A stretch of DNA of 64,000 nucleotides, taken from contig CAZTBP010000017.1 of assembly GCA_964612145.1 (NCBI GenBank), forward strand, positions 32,067-96,066. Direction: 5' to 3'. This DNA comes from JAGNLV01 sp964612145 (GTDB taxonomy: Bacteria; Zixibacteria; MSB-5A5; GN15; FEB-12). This document shows positions 43,602 through 51,994 of the stretch, in pieces (positions within the stretch are counted from its first letter, which is position 1; each line of letters begins with the position of its first letter). The notes below the pieces were generated by a model, which saw nothing but the letters and a program-made list of their open reading frames with translations, searched no databases and was not told the origin of the DNA. The position numbers and the translations under genes are program-made.

Positions 43602-44558
43602 TTACGCTGTTTGACTTACCTGCGAATTTTTCTCGGTCAGTTCCGGTTCAAAGGGGTGTCCACCCTGCCAGCCGGTCTTGCCGGTGGCACGAAAGCGCTC
43701 CAGGCGCCGAATACTAATTTCGCAAAAAATCGGGTCGATGTCAAAAGTTATACAGGCCCTACCTGACATTTCACAGGCCAGAAGGGTCGTGCCGGCATGC
43801 GAAAAGAAATCGGTGACCACATCGCCCTGCGACGACGAAGCCCGGATTATTCTATCAACCGCTTTGAGAGGTTTTTGCGCATAACAGCCGTTGACATTTT
43901 CCTCCAGCCGATAGAAGACTTGCTGAATGTCGGTCCAGACATTCCCCGGACGGATAGTCGGCGACTTTCCGCGCTCGGTATTTTCCGTGCGACGCCCCCC
44001 GACCGTCTTGTAATACCCGCGCAGCGTCTTGGGTATATCGGTGTACTGGGTGACAAACGCCGGGTCACCCTTGGTGTAGTACAGCAGTTCCTGGCGGACC
44101 GCCATCCAGTTTTTCGGCGTGCCGTAACCGCGCTGGTTGCGCAGAGTAATCAGCGATCGGGATCGAAACCCGGTCCCGGCCATCATCGCCATAAACTGCG
44201 GCAGCGGTTGAAAGTGATCGTTCTGGTCCGCACCCAGCCAGACATATAGGGCTGAGTCCTCTCCCAGAACATTCCACGCGTTCCGAACCCACTGCCGGCA
44301 CCAGGAAATGTAGTCGGCCGCCGGCTGACGCCGACCCATGACCATATTGTACGGCGGGTCCTGAACGGCAAGGGTCGTTCTCTGCCCGCTAAACAATCGC
44401 TCGACAAATTCCAGATCAGCAGCATCGCCGCAGGCTACTGTGTGCACGCCTGTCGGGTCACGCCAGACATCGCCGTCTTTCAGTCGACAACAGGGAAGGA
44501 TGGCGTCGCGGATTTTTTGTCCCTCGAGATCAAGACGCGGGAGCGGGTTGTTTCGCAT
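43602..44558 (-). CDS. Orphan DNA (N4/N6) methyltransferase
   Basis: A 318-residue DNA MTase. The start opens with an R-L-K-D-G-D-V-W...VACGDAAD stretch typical of stand-alone MTases. Motif IV is DPPY (in LAVQDPPYNMVMG), and motif I near the C-terminus is DFFSHAGTTLLACEMSGR. The order IV before I makes it a beta-class enzyme methylating adenine N6 or cytosine N4. No restriction nuclease is adjacent, so it is an orphan, probably with a regulatory role. ATG at 44558 is used; a GTG frame runs 22 codons upstream through the terminator of the previous gene. It is followed after 23 bases by the LeuD-like gene. Confidence 0.85.
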   Translation of the reverse strand: MRNNPLPRLDLEGQKIRDAILPCCRLKDGDVWRDPTGVHTVACGDAADLEFVERLFSGQRTTLAVQDPPYNMVMGRRQPAADYISWCRQWVRNAWNVLGEDSALYVWLGADQNDHFQPLPQFMAMMAGTGFRSRSLITLRNQRGYGTPKNWMAVRQELLYYTKGDPAFVTQYTDIPKTLRGYYKTVGGRRTENTERGKSPTIRPGNVWTDIQQVFYRLEENVNGCYAQKPLKAVDRIIRASSSQGDVVTDFFSHAGTTLLACEMSGRACITFDIDPIFCEISIRRLERFRATGKTGWQGGHPFEPELTEKNSQVSQTA

Positions 44559-44592
44559 ACTCCGAGTCTGCGAAAACAGACGTGTTGCTTCA

Positions 44593-44630
44593 ACAAAAAA
44601 TAACCCGGCACCGCACTCAGGCACCGGGTT
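44593..44630 (-). terminator. Rho-independent terminator before the DNA methyltransferase
   Basis: On the minus strand AACCCGG and CCGGGTT (44602-44608 and 44624-44630) pair around a 15-base loop, followed by ATTTTTTG. It closes the upstream minus-strand gene that ends at 44667. Confidence 0.65.
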
Positions 44631-44666
44631 GACTCTGCCTACTCACAAACTCCAAAGCTGTTCTGT

Positions 44667-45215
44667 TTAGAACGCGACCGCAGAAACCAGTAGGCTGATA
44701 TGGTTGTGTCCCAAATCGATTCCTTCATACGATGTCTGTCCGCCGGAGATATACAGAGTCGCTTGAACATGTGACGTAAATTCATATCCACCGCCGATCA
44801 AATATCCGGCTCCCGGGTCGATATCCGGACCGTCCTCGATATCCAGGACGTAGAAGCCGATTCCGGCCACGGTGAAGAAGCCGGAACCCTGTTGTGCGAA
44901 GTAATGATACCAAGAGACGCCGTTAAAGCCTTGGGAGATAGTGTAGTCTCCTTCGGATCGTCCGGTCACGTTGCCTTCGTAGACAATCATGTTCTGATTA
45001 TCCCAGGCGTAGCCTATAACAAGGTGAAGTCCCAGGCCGACCTCCTAATCACTTTCGGTTTCACCCGTAAATGGATTTTCGGCTGAGATCCGCATCACCG
45101 GTGTGAACCCTAGCCCGCCACCAAGAACGAACCCTTTGCGGTTGCCGTCGAAGGCGCTGCTTGATGCAGGCAGAATGACGGCCAGAATGAGCACAAGGCA
45201 GATTAGTCGCTTCAT
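44667..45215 (-). pseudogene. Exported beta-rich protein interrupted by an in-frame TAG
   Basis: Start ATG 45215 with AGGAGG in front; residues 1-21 are a signal peptide (MKRLICLVLILAVILPASSS). The frame reaches TAG at 45047-45045 (after GETESD) and then goes on in the same frame through EVGLGLHLVIGYAWDNQN to a stop at 44667. The second part has the strand-turn pattern of a small outer-membrane barrel (AGYLIGGGYEFTSHVQATLY). With only one stop and otherwise intact coding, it is a recent nonsense mutation, a sequencing error, or (less likely) a read-through. A functional product without read-through would be only 56 residues. Confidence 0.6.
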
Positions 45216-45531
45216 GAAAATCCCTCCTGTAAGATGTTGGACCTTAAACACCCGGAAAGCAGATGTGCGTTACCTCTCAGAATCATGTTCGACATGGTTG
45301 AGTGCAATAACGCAAACGACGAACTTTATGGCAACCAAAACTAAAGTAGATTTCATGGTCTGGGGACAACTCGGCCGTCCTAAGCGAAAGGGTCGGAGGA
45401 AATTAGGTTACTGCGACCGCCAAATCGAAAATGCTCCGCTATTCCCATATCAATAAAGACTTTACGACATCATCAAAAATCACCCACAGGAGACTTGGCA
45501 GCGGACAATTCTTTGCTTATTTTAGACTCCT
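45216..45531. other. Intergenic region with no supported gene
   Basis: An open stretch of 42 codons starts at 45329 (MATKTKVDFMVWGQLGRPKR) but has no clear RBS or known match. The rest of the region probably holds divergent promoters for the exported protein and the HIT gene. Confidence 0.3.
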
Positions 45532-46020
45532 ATGGAAGACAAGGCGATATGGGCGCCCTGGCGGTCAGAGTTCATCCTCGGCGAAAAAGAAGAGGGCTGT
45601 ATCTTCTGCAACCGCATCAAGCAGGCACAGGACTCGGTCGAAAACCTGATTGTCTACCGAGCCGATCTCAATGTTGTTATCCTGAACAAATATCCATACA
45701 ACCCCGGCCATGCCATGATCGTGCCAATTCGCCACGTCGGCGAACTCGATGAGCTTACCGAAAATGAATCCGACGAGTTCATGAGCCTCACCCGGCTGAC
45801 GGTCAAAAAGATGAAAAACGCCTACCGTCCACACTCGATGAACATCGGCATGAACCTCGGCCGCGAATCCGGCGCCGGAATTCCCGAACACATTCACATG
45901 CATATCGTCCCCCGCTGGATTGGCGATACCAACTTTATGCCGGTCGTGGGCAAGACGAAGGTCCAGTCGGTGCCGCTCGACTATGTGTATGATCGTCTGC
46001 GCCAGGAGTTCGAGAAATAA
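45532..46020 (+). CDS. HIT-family hydrolase/phosphorylase
   Basis: A 162-residue HIT protein. The catalytic motif is HIHMHIVPRW (H-x-H-x-H) near residue 125. CIFCNRI near residue 23 and the opening MEDKAIWAPWRSEFI are found in the AP4A-phosphorylase-type branch. Also typical is LNKYPYNPGHAMIVPIRH. It probably acts on dinucleoside polyphosphates or nucleotidyl compounds. Its TAA overlaps the start of the next gene (HTH-aconitase-like) by one base, suggesting translational coupling. Confidence 0.93.
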   Translation: MEDKAIWAPWRSEFILGEKEEGCIFCNRIKQAQDSVENLIVYRADLNVVILNKYPYNPGHAMIVPIRHVGELDELTENESDEFMSLTRLTVKKMKNAYRPHSMNIGMNLGRESGAGIPEHIHMHIVPRWIGDTNFMPVVGKTKVQSVPLDYVYDRLRQEFEK

Positions 46021-47645
46021 TGGCGGCCCGGCGAAAAATCCCGACCAAGGCCCAGTTAATTCAGCTACAGAGGCTGTACAAGACCGATGAAAAGATCGGT
46101 GAGCGCCTCGGCGGTGTCCCCGCCTACCTGGTTGCCTACTGGCGTCGCAAGAAAGGTGTCCCCAAACACTCCGTCCCGAAATTCTCTGAGGCGGAAATCC
46201 GAAACCTGTGGGAGCGGTTTGGCGATGACGACCGTTGCGGGCTTGAGCTGGGCATATCCAAAGCGGCCTTTTACAACTGGCGCAGGCGATACAACATCCG
46301 CGAGAAGCCGGCCTTCCTCAAACTCGAACAGCTCGAACTTGCCCTGCCGGGTGTCAAAGCCCGCGGTCAGACTGTCAGTCTCTACGGTAAACAGACCGTC
46401 GCCCAGAAAGTTCTCGCTCAGGCGGGCGGGCAGGAGAAAGCCCCCGTGGGTGATCTCATCGTTGTCGAACCCGATATTACCGCCGTACACCATCGGGCCG
46501 GTGAGGTAGTACGCCAGTTCAAGGAGATCGGCACCGAGTATGTGTGGAATCCGGAGAAAATTTCAATCGCCCTGAGCCGCTGCGCCGACTCTGAGACCGC
46601 CGTGCCCGCAAATGAATACCAGGAAGTGCGTGAGTTCGTGCGCCGGCAGGGCATCCGGCAATTTTACGACCTCCATGAGGGATCCTGCCATCAATTGGTT
46701 GTCGAGAACGGCACTGTGCTGCCCGGCCAGCTGGCTCTGAGCACCGATGAATACGGCACGACTTTTGGTGCGTTGAGTACCTTTTCCGCCGGCATTACGC
46801 CCAAAGAAATGGCCACCGTCTGGGCCGGGGGAAAAATCTGGCTGAAAGTCCCGCCGTCGATCCGGGTCGATATCTCCGGCCGCCGTACGCGCGGAGTCTA
46901 CACGCGCGACGTCAGCCTCTACCTGCTCAAACAGCTCGGACCAAAAAAGGCGGAATACTGTGTCGTTGAGTACCATGGCCCCGGGGTGTCGCGCATGAAT
47001 ATCAGCGAACGGATTACGCTCTGCAACGCCTCCACCGACCTCGGCGCAAAAGCGGCTGTGTGCCCGTTTGAGGCTGTCACCCGACGTTTCCTGAACCCGC
47101 GCACCGGTGCTCATTACCAGCCGGTCCTGCCGGATAAAGATGCCGACTACCTGGAGATGTTCCAGATTAATATCGACAACCTGCCGCCCCAGATCGCCGG
47201 ACCCAATACAATTCAGGCCCTCCGACCAGTACAGGAACTCGACGGGCTCTCTGTCCAGCTCGTGGTCATCGGTACCGGTATCAACGGTCGATTCGATGAT
47301 CTGCGGGTGGTGGCGGACATTGTAAAAGGCAAGAAGGTGCATGATGACTGTCGGATGCTGGTGATCCCGGCCTCGCGGACAGTCTATATCGAAGCGCTCA
47401 AGAAGGGCCTTATCCGGCAGTTTGTTGAGGCCGGTGCGGTTGTCATGGATCCCGCCGCCGGACTGTACGCCGATAACCTGCACCTGCTGTTGGGCTCGGG
47501 CGAGCGCTGCCTGACAACAACCAACGCGGCGTTGTTCGATACGGCTGAGAAGCACGGCGCCGAGTTGTACCTGTGTTCCCCGGCTACCGCGGCTGCCTCG
47601 GCGCTCAACGCCCGCATCACCGAACCGACTCCCTACGTACGGTAG
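46020..47645 (+). CDS. LeuC-like aconitase-fold protein with N-terminal HTH units and lost cluster ligands
   Basis: A 541-residue fusion. Residues about 10-47 and 55-93 are two similar helix-turn-helix-like units (KIGERLGGVPAYLVAYWRR; LELGISKAAFYNWRRRYNI). Residues 115-541 align with LeuC: ATVWAGGKIWLKVPPSIRV, GERCLTTTN, and LYLCSPATAAASALNARIT. The active site is altered: TDSHT of LeuC is TDEYG (242-246), the first cluster Cys motif SCTNGR is TGINGR (419-424), and GCSMCLG is replaced by PAAGLY (478-483). It therefore cannot bind a normal [4Fe-4S] cluster, and may have become a DNA-binding sensor. It is coupled to the HIT gene. See the LeuD-like gene at 43090. Confidence 0.8.
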   Translation: MAARRKIPTKAQLIQLQRLYKTDEKIGERLGGVPAYLVAYWRRKKGVPKHSVPKFSEAEIRNLWERFGDDDRCGLELGISKAAFYNWRRRYNIREKPAFLKLEQLELALPGVKARGQTVSLYGKQTVAQKVLAQAGGQEKAPVGDLIVVEPDITAVHHRAGEVVRQFKEIGTEYVWNPEKISIALSRCADSETAVPANEYQEVREFVRRQGIRQFYDLHEGSCHQLVVENGTVLPGQLALSTDEYGTTFGALSTFSAGITPKEMATVWAGGKIWLKVPPSIRVDISGRRTRGVYTRDVSLYLLKQLGPKKAEYCVVEYHGPGVSRMNISERITLCNASTDLGAKAAVCPFEAVTRRFLNPRTGAHYQPVLPDKDADYLEMFQINIDNLPPQIAGPNTIQALRPVQELDGLSVQLVVIGTGINGRFDDLRVVADIVKGKKVHDDCRMLVIPASRTVYIEALKKGLIRQFVEAGAVVMDPAAGLYADNLHLLLGSGERCLTTTNAALFDTAEKHGAELYLCSPATAAASALNARITEPTPYVR

Positions 47646-47707
47646 AAAAGTTCACAGTGGTGCCAAGCAAGCGCAACACTTTCCCCAATCAGCGTATTCT
47701 CCTACCA

Positions 47708-48418
47708 ATGGACATCGTAGAGAAAAAGCTCCGGGAAATAACGGCGGGCGAAGTTCTCGATATCGCCTGCGGCCGGGGCGACTCGACCCTGGAGCTCGCC
47801 GAGTACCTCGGCAGCTACAAACGCCTTGTCGGGATAGACATGGTCCTCAGCGCACTGACCGAGGCACGGGCGAAATCAGAGGGCCGACCGATAGAGTATC
47901 TGCAAATGAACGCCGCGTCCCTGGCCTTCGACGATGCCTCATTCGATACCGTCTCCATTTCCAACTCGCTTCATCACCTTGCCAATACCGAGAGCGTGCT
48001 CAGTGAAATGCTGCGCGTCACCCGCCCCGGCGGGAGACTGATGATCTTCGAAATGGTTCGCGACGGCCTCACCGAGGCCCAGCAGTCGCACAAGTTGGTT
48101 CATCACTGGTGGGCGGCGATCGATCGGCGCGCGGGGATAGTCCACAACGAGACTCTCACCCGCGATGAAATCATCGGCATGGTCGAAGCGGCCGGGGCGC
48201 GTGAATTAGAAGTGCACGAGGTGATTGTGGCTACGGGCGATATCCATGATCCTGAGACGATCAAGACGACCACCGATATCATGGATACTTACCCAGACAA
48301 GATTGCCGGGCATCCGGATCACGATCGTCTCGAGGCGGAAGGCCGGGAATTGCGGCAGCGATTTGAGCGGGTCGGGTTTGCCTGGGCGACCGGCCTGGCC
48401 GTGTTCGCACGCCGATGA
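47708..48418 (+). CDS. Class I SAM-dependent methyltransferase
   Basis: A 236-residue Methyltransf_11-type protein. Motif I is VLDIACGRGDST near residue 18; then GIDMVLSALTEA, YLQMNAASLAFDDASFDTVS, SNSLHHLANTESVLSEMLRV, and TRPGGRLMIFEMV follow. The acceptor is unknown. The ATG at 47708 is chosen because upstream codons run into the 3' end of the LeuC-like gene and lack family similarity; a GTG about 16 codons upstream is an alternative. It converges with the radical SAM gene. Confidence 0.85.
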   Translation: MDIVEKKLREITAGEVLDIACGRGDSTLELAEYLGSYKRLVGIDMVLSALTEARAKSEGRPIEYLQMNAASLAFDDASFDTVSISNSLHHLANTESVLSEMLRVTRPGGRLMIFEMVRDGLTEAQQSHKLVHHWWAAIDRRAGIVHNETLTRDEIIGMVEAAGARELEVHEVIVATGDIHDPETIKTTTDIMDTYPDKIAGHPDHDRLEAEGRELRQRFERVGFAWATGLAVFARR

Positions 48419-48475
48419 TTCGGCGTTATTTCTTTTAGAAATCTCCCGGCAGATTGACACGTCATACATTCCCGA

Positions 48476-49375
48476 TCAATCGAGACCGTACACCTGCCTC
48501 GGTGTCAAATACTCAGGAAAACGGTCGATCAGTTTTCGGCGTACATCAAAGCAAAAATGGCAGGCGTCGACATACTCCGCACTGTGTTCGACCCGGTGCG
48601 TTCGAGCCAGCTCCGGTGGACCGCTTTTGGTCAGTGGTCCGCAAATCGGATGCTCCTCAACCCGAAACTCCGTCATGATCCGGCTCAACGGCGTTTTCCA
48701 ACAATTCCCGATACTGATCCCCTGACAGACATGAACGTTGCCGAAGGAGTCGACATGGACGCGGCCTATATCGGTGAAGTCCTCGTGTGGACACGTTGTA
48801 TACGTACTACCCGGACGTCCCGGCAATTTGTCGGTAAGGTTGTCGACAGCCCTGCCTCGGAACTGCACATCGCCACCGACAATCGGATCGCCCCGCGAAG
48901 TGTCTTGCGAGTCTGGCACTATCGTCGGTTTCTCAATGCAGATGATGCCTGCGTCGATTCCCAGCGTATCTGCTGCTTCTTTTGCATACCGACTGTTGGT
49001 CGGCTCGGTGTCGCCGGAATGAAGCTCATCTTCACTGATACTGATACTGGTCAGGCCGGCTTTTTTCAACGGCCGGAGCCACAGCCCGGCATCGGCCGGC
49101 GAGGTGGCCCAGTAGGCGTTGGTGACGATTCCGGTGTCAAATTTTAGCTCGGTTGCCATCGAGACCCCCTGCAGCAGCAACGGGTAATGGAGAAACGGCT
49201 CGCCACCTTCGAAAAAGACCTTCTCAACCGCCTCCGTCTGCCTTGCCTCATCAAGCAGATTCAGCAGTTGATCGCCGGTAAATGTGCCGCCGGCACCCGG
49301 CCCGCAATAAAGGAAGCAGTGGTCACACTTATAAAGGCAGGTATAGGTCAAGAGGATGTGAATTCCGGTGAGCAT
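48476..49375 (-). CDS. Radical SAM protein with Cys-rich C-terminus
   Basis: A 299-residue radical SAM enzyme. The cluster motif CLYKCDHC is at residues about 13-20, then FEGGEPFLHYPLLL (SAM-binding GGEP) near 55. The C-terminal half contains many Cys (TTCPHEDF, HVCQGISIGNC, EEHPICGPL, DACHFCFDVRRKL), which suggests an auxiliary cluster (SPASM/Twitch-like). The reaction is not known; enzymes of this layout include peptide-modifying proteins and cofactor-synthesis enzymes. No precursor peptide gene is seen beside it. It is a single gene, with promoter in 49376-49581. Confidence 0.8.
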   Translation of the reverse strand: MLTGIHILLTYTCLYKCDHCFLYCGPGAGGTFTGDQLLNLLDEARQTEAVEKVFFEGGEPFLHYPLLLQGVSMATELKFDTGIVTNAYWATSPADAGLWLRPLKKAGLTSISISEDELHSGDTEPTNSRYAKEAADTLGIDAGIICIEKPTIVPDSQDTSRGDPIVGGDVQFRGRAVDNLTDKLPGRPGSTYTTCPHEDFTDIGRVHVDSFGNVHVCQGISIGNCWKTPLSRIMTEFRVEEHPICGPLTKSGPPELARTHRVEHSAEYVDACHFCFDVRRKLIDRFPEYLTPRQVYGLD

Positions 49376-49488
49376 GGATAACTCCTTTGACTATGAAACA
49401 AGATAGCACCGACAGCAGGCAGGGGAAAGGGTAAAAACAACAGGTGTGAATTCCTATCTATTTTATCCCTTTTGGGCTATGAAAGTCT

Positions 49489-49516
49489 TTGACATTTAGT
49501 GGCTAATGAGTATTTT
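49489..49516 (+). promoter_or_regulatory. Sigma-70-type promoter of ispE
   Basis: TTGACA (49489-49494), a 16-base spacer, and TATTTT (49511-49516), 66 bases upstream of the ispE ATG. The -35 matches the consensus exactly, and the -10 matches at four positions. Confidence 0.45.
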
Positions 49517-49581
49517 ACTAGTGGAACGGGCCGGGGTAAAAGCGGGGGTTCGACAGGAAAGAGGGACATTCTAAAAACAGA

Positions 49582-50478
49582 ATGATCATTAGCGACCACA
49601 CCGCCGAACAGGTACGCATCGGCGCGCCTGCGAAAATCAACTTGTTCCTGGAGGTGATCAACAAGCGACCCGATGGTTACCACAACATCAACTCTCTCTT
49701 TCAGGCTGTTTCTCTCTTTGACCGGCTGACCTGCACACGTCAAGACCGCCACCGAATTGAATTGACCATATCGGGCGAGACTGAGTTGTCGGCCGGCAGC
49801 GACAACCTGGTGGTCAAGGCGTGGGAGTTGATGGCGGAAACTTTCGATATCACCGATGGTCTGCAAGTGAAGCTTGAGAAAAATATACCGATAGCTGCCG
49901 GGCTGGCCGGCGGGTCAAGCGATGCGGCGGCTATTATACTGGCGTGTAACATTTTGTATGATTTGGGACTTTCGCGTATGGAAATGGCCGAATTGGGATT
50001 GAAGATCGGATCAGACCTGCCGTTTTTCTTCAGTTCCGGTCAGGCATTGGTCACAGGCCGCGGAGAGCGGATTACGGAAACGGACTTTCCGACGGATTAC
50101 CGGCTGTTGCTGGTCAATCCGGGCTTTACGCTGTCTACGGCGGCCGGGTACGCGGCGCTCAAAAGGGACTTGACAAAGTCCAAGGATCCGTTTAGCTTAG
50201 CGTGTTGCCGGGCGGTGGAAAGCTATGTCCATCTCTTGGGCCGTACAGGCAACGATTTTGAGTCAGTTTGTCTTGAGGCTCACCCCGAACTGGTTGAGAT
50301 TCGCGACGAGCTGTTGCAACGCGGAGCTGCCTTGGCCCGGATGAGCGGGTCGGGTCCGACGATGTTTGGGATCTTTACCGACTTTCCGGTAGGCAAGGAT
50401 AAGGTAAACATGAGACGGGGGAGTTGGCGGATTTACGCGGTTGCGCCAATTACCCTGCCCTGGCAGGTCACAAAGTGA
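49582..50478 (+). CDS. ispE: 4-diphosphocytidyl-2-C-methyl-D-erythritol kinase
   Basis: IspE phosphorylates CDP-methylerythritol in the non-mevalonate isoprenoid pathway. The 298-residue GHMP kinase shows APAKINLFLEVINKRPDGYH near the N-terminus, the ATP-binding loop PIAAGLAGGSSDAAA near residue 104, and RMSGSGPTMFGIF near residue 253. Isoprenoid precursors made here can feed the squalene/phytoene synthase and the GGR-type reductase encoded elsewhere in the window. It is followed 11 bases later by spoVG. Confidence 0.95.
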   Translation: MIISDHTAEQVRIGAPAKINLFLEVINKRPDGYHNINSLFQAVSLFDRLTCTRQDRHRIELTISGETELSAGSDNLVVKAWELMAETFDITDGLQVKLEKNIPIAAGLAGGSSDAAAIILACNILYDLGLSRMEMAELGLKIGSDLPFFFSSGQALVTGRGERITETDFPTDYRLLLVNPGFTLSTAAGYAALKRDLTKSKDPFSLACCRAVESYVHLLGRTGNDFESVCLEAHPELVEIRDELLQRGAALARMSGSGPTMFGIFTDFPVGKDKVNMRRGSWRIYAVAPITLPWQVTK

Positions 50479-50489
50479 GTGGAGGCACC

Positions 50490-50762
50490 GTGGAAATCAC
50501 TGAAATTAGAGTGACCCTGCGCGACGAAGAACGGCTCAAGGGATTTGCTAACGTTACGTTTGACAACGCCTTTGTTGTGCGTGGCATGAAGATCATCGAG
50601 GGCAACAACGGCTATTTCGTGGCCATGCCCTCGCGCAAGCGTCCCGACGGCACGCATCAGGATATTGCCCATCCGGTGAACAGTGCCATGCGGCGCGAAA
50701 TTGAAGAACGGGTATTGCGGGCCTTCGAACAAGAGGTCAAGGCCCACAGCGGTTCGGTTTAA
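50490..50762 (+). CDS. spoVG: SpoVG family DNA/RNA-binding regulator
   Basis: A 90-residue SpoVG: VEITEIRVTLRDEERLKGFA at the start, then NAFVVRGMKIIEG and the highly conserved FVAMPSRKRPDGTHQDIAHP, and the end REIEERVLRAFEQ. GTG at 50490 with GGAGG just upstream is used. SpoVG binds nucleic acids and affects cell division and virulence genes in Firmicutes and spirochaetes. It sits between ispE and tRNA-Gln, in the same place as in many Gram-positive and delta-proteobacterial genomes. Confidence 0.95.
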   Translation: MEITEIRVTLRDEERLKGFANVTFDNAFVVRGMKIIEGNNGYFVAMPSRKRPDGTHQDIAHPVNSAMRREIEERVLRAFEQEVKAHSGSV

Positions 50763-50802
50763 GACCAACCGTTTCTTAGGGATAACTGACAGACGCTGAT
50801 TT

Positions 50803-50874
50803 TGGGGCGTCGTCAAGCGGTAAGACACCAGCCTTTGGAGCTGGCATTCCCAGGTTCGAATCCTGGCGCCCCAG
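50803..50874 (+). tRNA. tRNA-Gln (anticodon TTG)
   Basis: A complete cloverleaf of 72 bases. The acceptor stem is TGGGGCG/CGCCCCA; the anticodon stem CCAGC/GCTGG carries the loop CTTTGGA with anticodon TTG; the T arm has CCAGG-TTCGAAT-CCTGG. The discriminator base is G. CCA is not encoded (the next bases are TTA). A second hairpin (GTCCCC-AGT-GGGGAC) follows shortly afterwards. Confidence 0.95.
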
Positions 50875-50988
50875 TTAAATGTGAATAGTCCCCAGTGGGG
50901 ACGCGTGAAACAAGCCTGCTTTGGTTCAGCCGAACCGGCTGCTCCAGATCAGGTTTAACTTTCATAAGCGATACTGAAGAGACAGGTC

Positions 50989-51948
50989 ATGATTGTTCGC
51001 GAGGAAATCCGACTGGTAACCGGGAACGCTAATCGCCCGCTGGCTGAGCGTATGGCGAACTATCTTGGTGAAAAGCTCACCGACTGCACCGTCACCCGTT
51101 TTTCCGACGGTGAAGTGTTCGTCCAGATTAACGACAACATCCGAGGTATGGATGTCTTTGTCATCCAATCGACGAACCCGCCGGCGGAAAACCTGATGGA
51201 ACTACTGATGCTGACAGAGGCCGCGCGACGAGCCTCCGCGATGCGCATCACGGCCGTGATTCCATATTACGGCTACGCCCGCGCTGATCGCAAAGACCGG
51301 CCCCGCGTGGCTATCACGGCTAAGCTGATCGCCAACCTGATCACCACCGTAGGCGCCGACCGGGTCATAACCATGGACCTCCACGCCAGCCAGATTCAGG
51401 GCTTCTTTGACCTGCCGCACGACCACATGTACTCTTCGGGCATATTCAATTCCTATTTCCGGGATATGGATCTGCATCCGCTCTCGGTCGTGTCGCCGGA
51501 TGTTGGTTCGATTAAATTGGCACGTGCCACCGCCAAGGCGCTCGATGCCGAACTGGCTATTGTCGACAAGCGCCGCCCCAAGCCAAACAAGGCCAAGGTG
51601 ATGAATATCATCGGCAACGTCGAGGGCAAAAACGTGCTGATCCGCGACGATATGGTTGATACGGCGGGAACAATTTGCGAAGCTGCCAAATTTTGCCAGG
51701 AGAGAGGCGCTAAAGATATTTATGCCGCTGCCACCCACGGCGTGTTGTCCGGGGAAGCTATCAAGCGGCTGAACGACTCGCCGATAAAGAAAGTCATTAT
51801 TACCGACTCGATCGACCAGAGTGAAAAGAAACTTGGTGACAAGTTCGAGATCCTGACCTGTGCCGAGCTTATCGCCGAAGCAACCAAGCGGATTTTCGAT
51901 GAAGAATCGGTCTCGTCGCTTTTTGAAGACCAGCCGCTGGTGGTTTAG
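50989..51948 (+). CDS. prs: Ribose-phosphate pyrophosphokinase
   Basis: Makes PRPP from ribose 5-phosphate and ATP, feeding nucleotide, His and Trp synthesis. The 319-residue class I enzyme shows FSDGEVFVQINDNIRGMDVF, VIPYYGYARADRKDRPR (the ATP loop), MDLHASQIQGFFDLP (metal/R5P), and the PRPP loop DDMVDTAGTI. It is placed behind tRNA-Gln and 46 bases ahead of rplY. Other PRPP-using genes (pyr genes, purL) are elsewhere in the window. Confidence 0.97.
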   Translation: MIVREEIRLVTGNANRPLAERMANYLGEKLTDCTVTRFSDGEVFVQINDNIRGMDVFVIQSTNPPAENLMELLMLTEAARRASAMRITAVIPYYGYARADRKDRPRVAITAKLIANLITTVGADRVITMDLHASQIQGFFDLPHDHMYSSGIFNSYFRDMDLHPLSVVSPDVGSIKLARATAKALDAELAIVDKRRPKPNKAKVMNIIGNVEGKNVLIRDDMVDTAGTICEAAKFCQERGAKDIYAAATHGVLSGEAIKRLNDSPIKKVIITDSIDQSEKKLGDKFEILTCAELIAEATKRIFDEESVSSLFEDQPLVV

Positions 51949-51994
51949 CAATCGACATATTTTGTGAATAGAGAAACGGAGGACGGTTAACGTC

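Noticed and set aside
44667..45215. Pyrrolysine at the in-frame TAG
   Set aside because: Nothing in the window supports pyrrolysine use, RF1 is present, and the protein is not of a type known to contain it.
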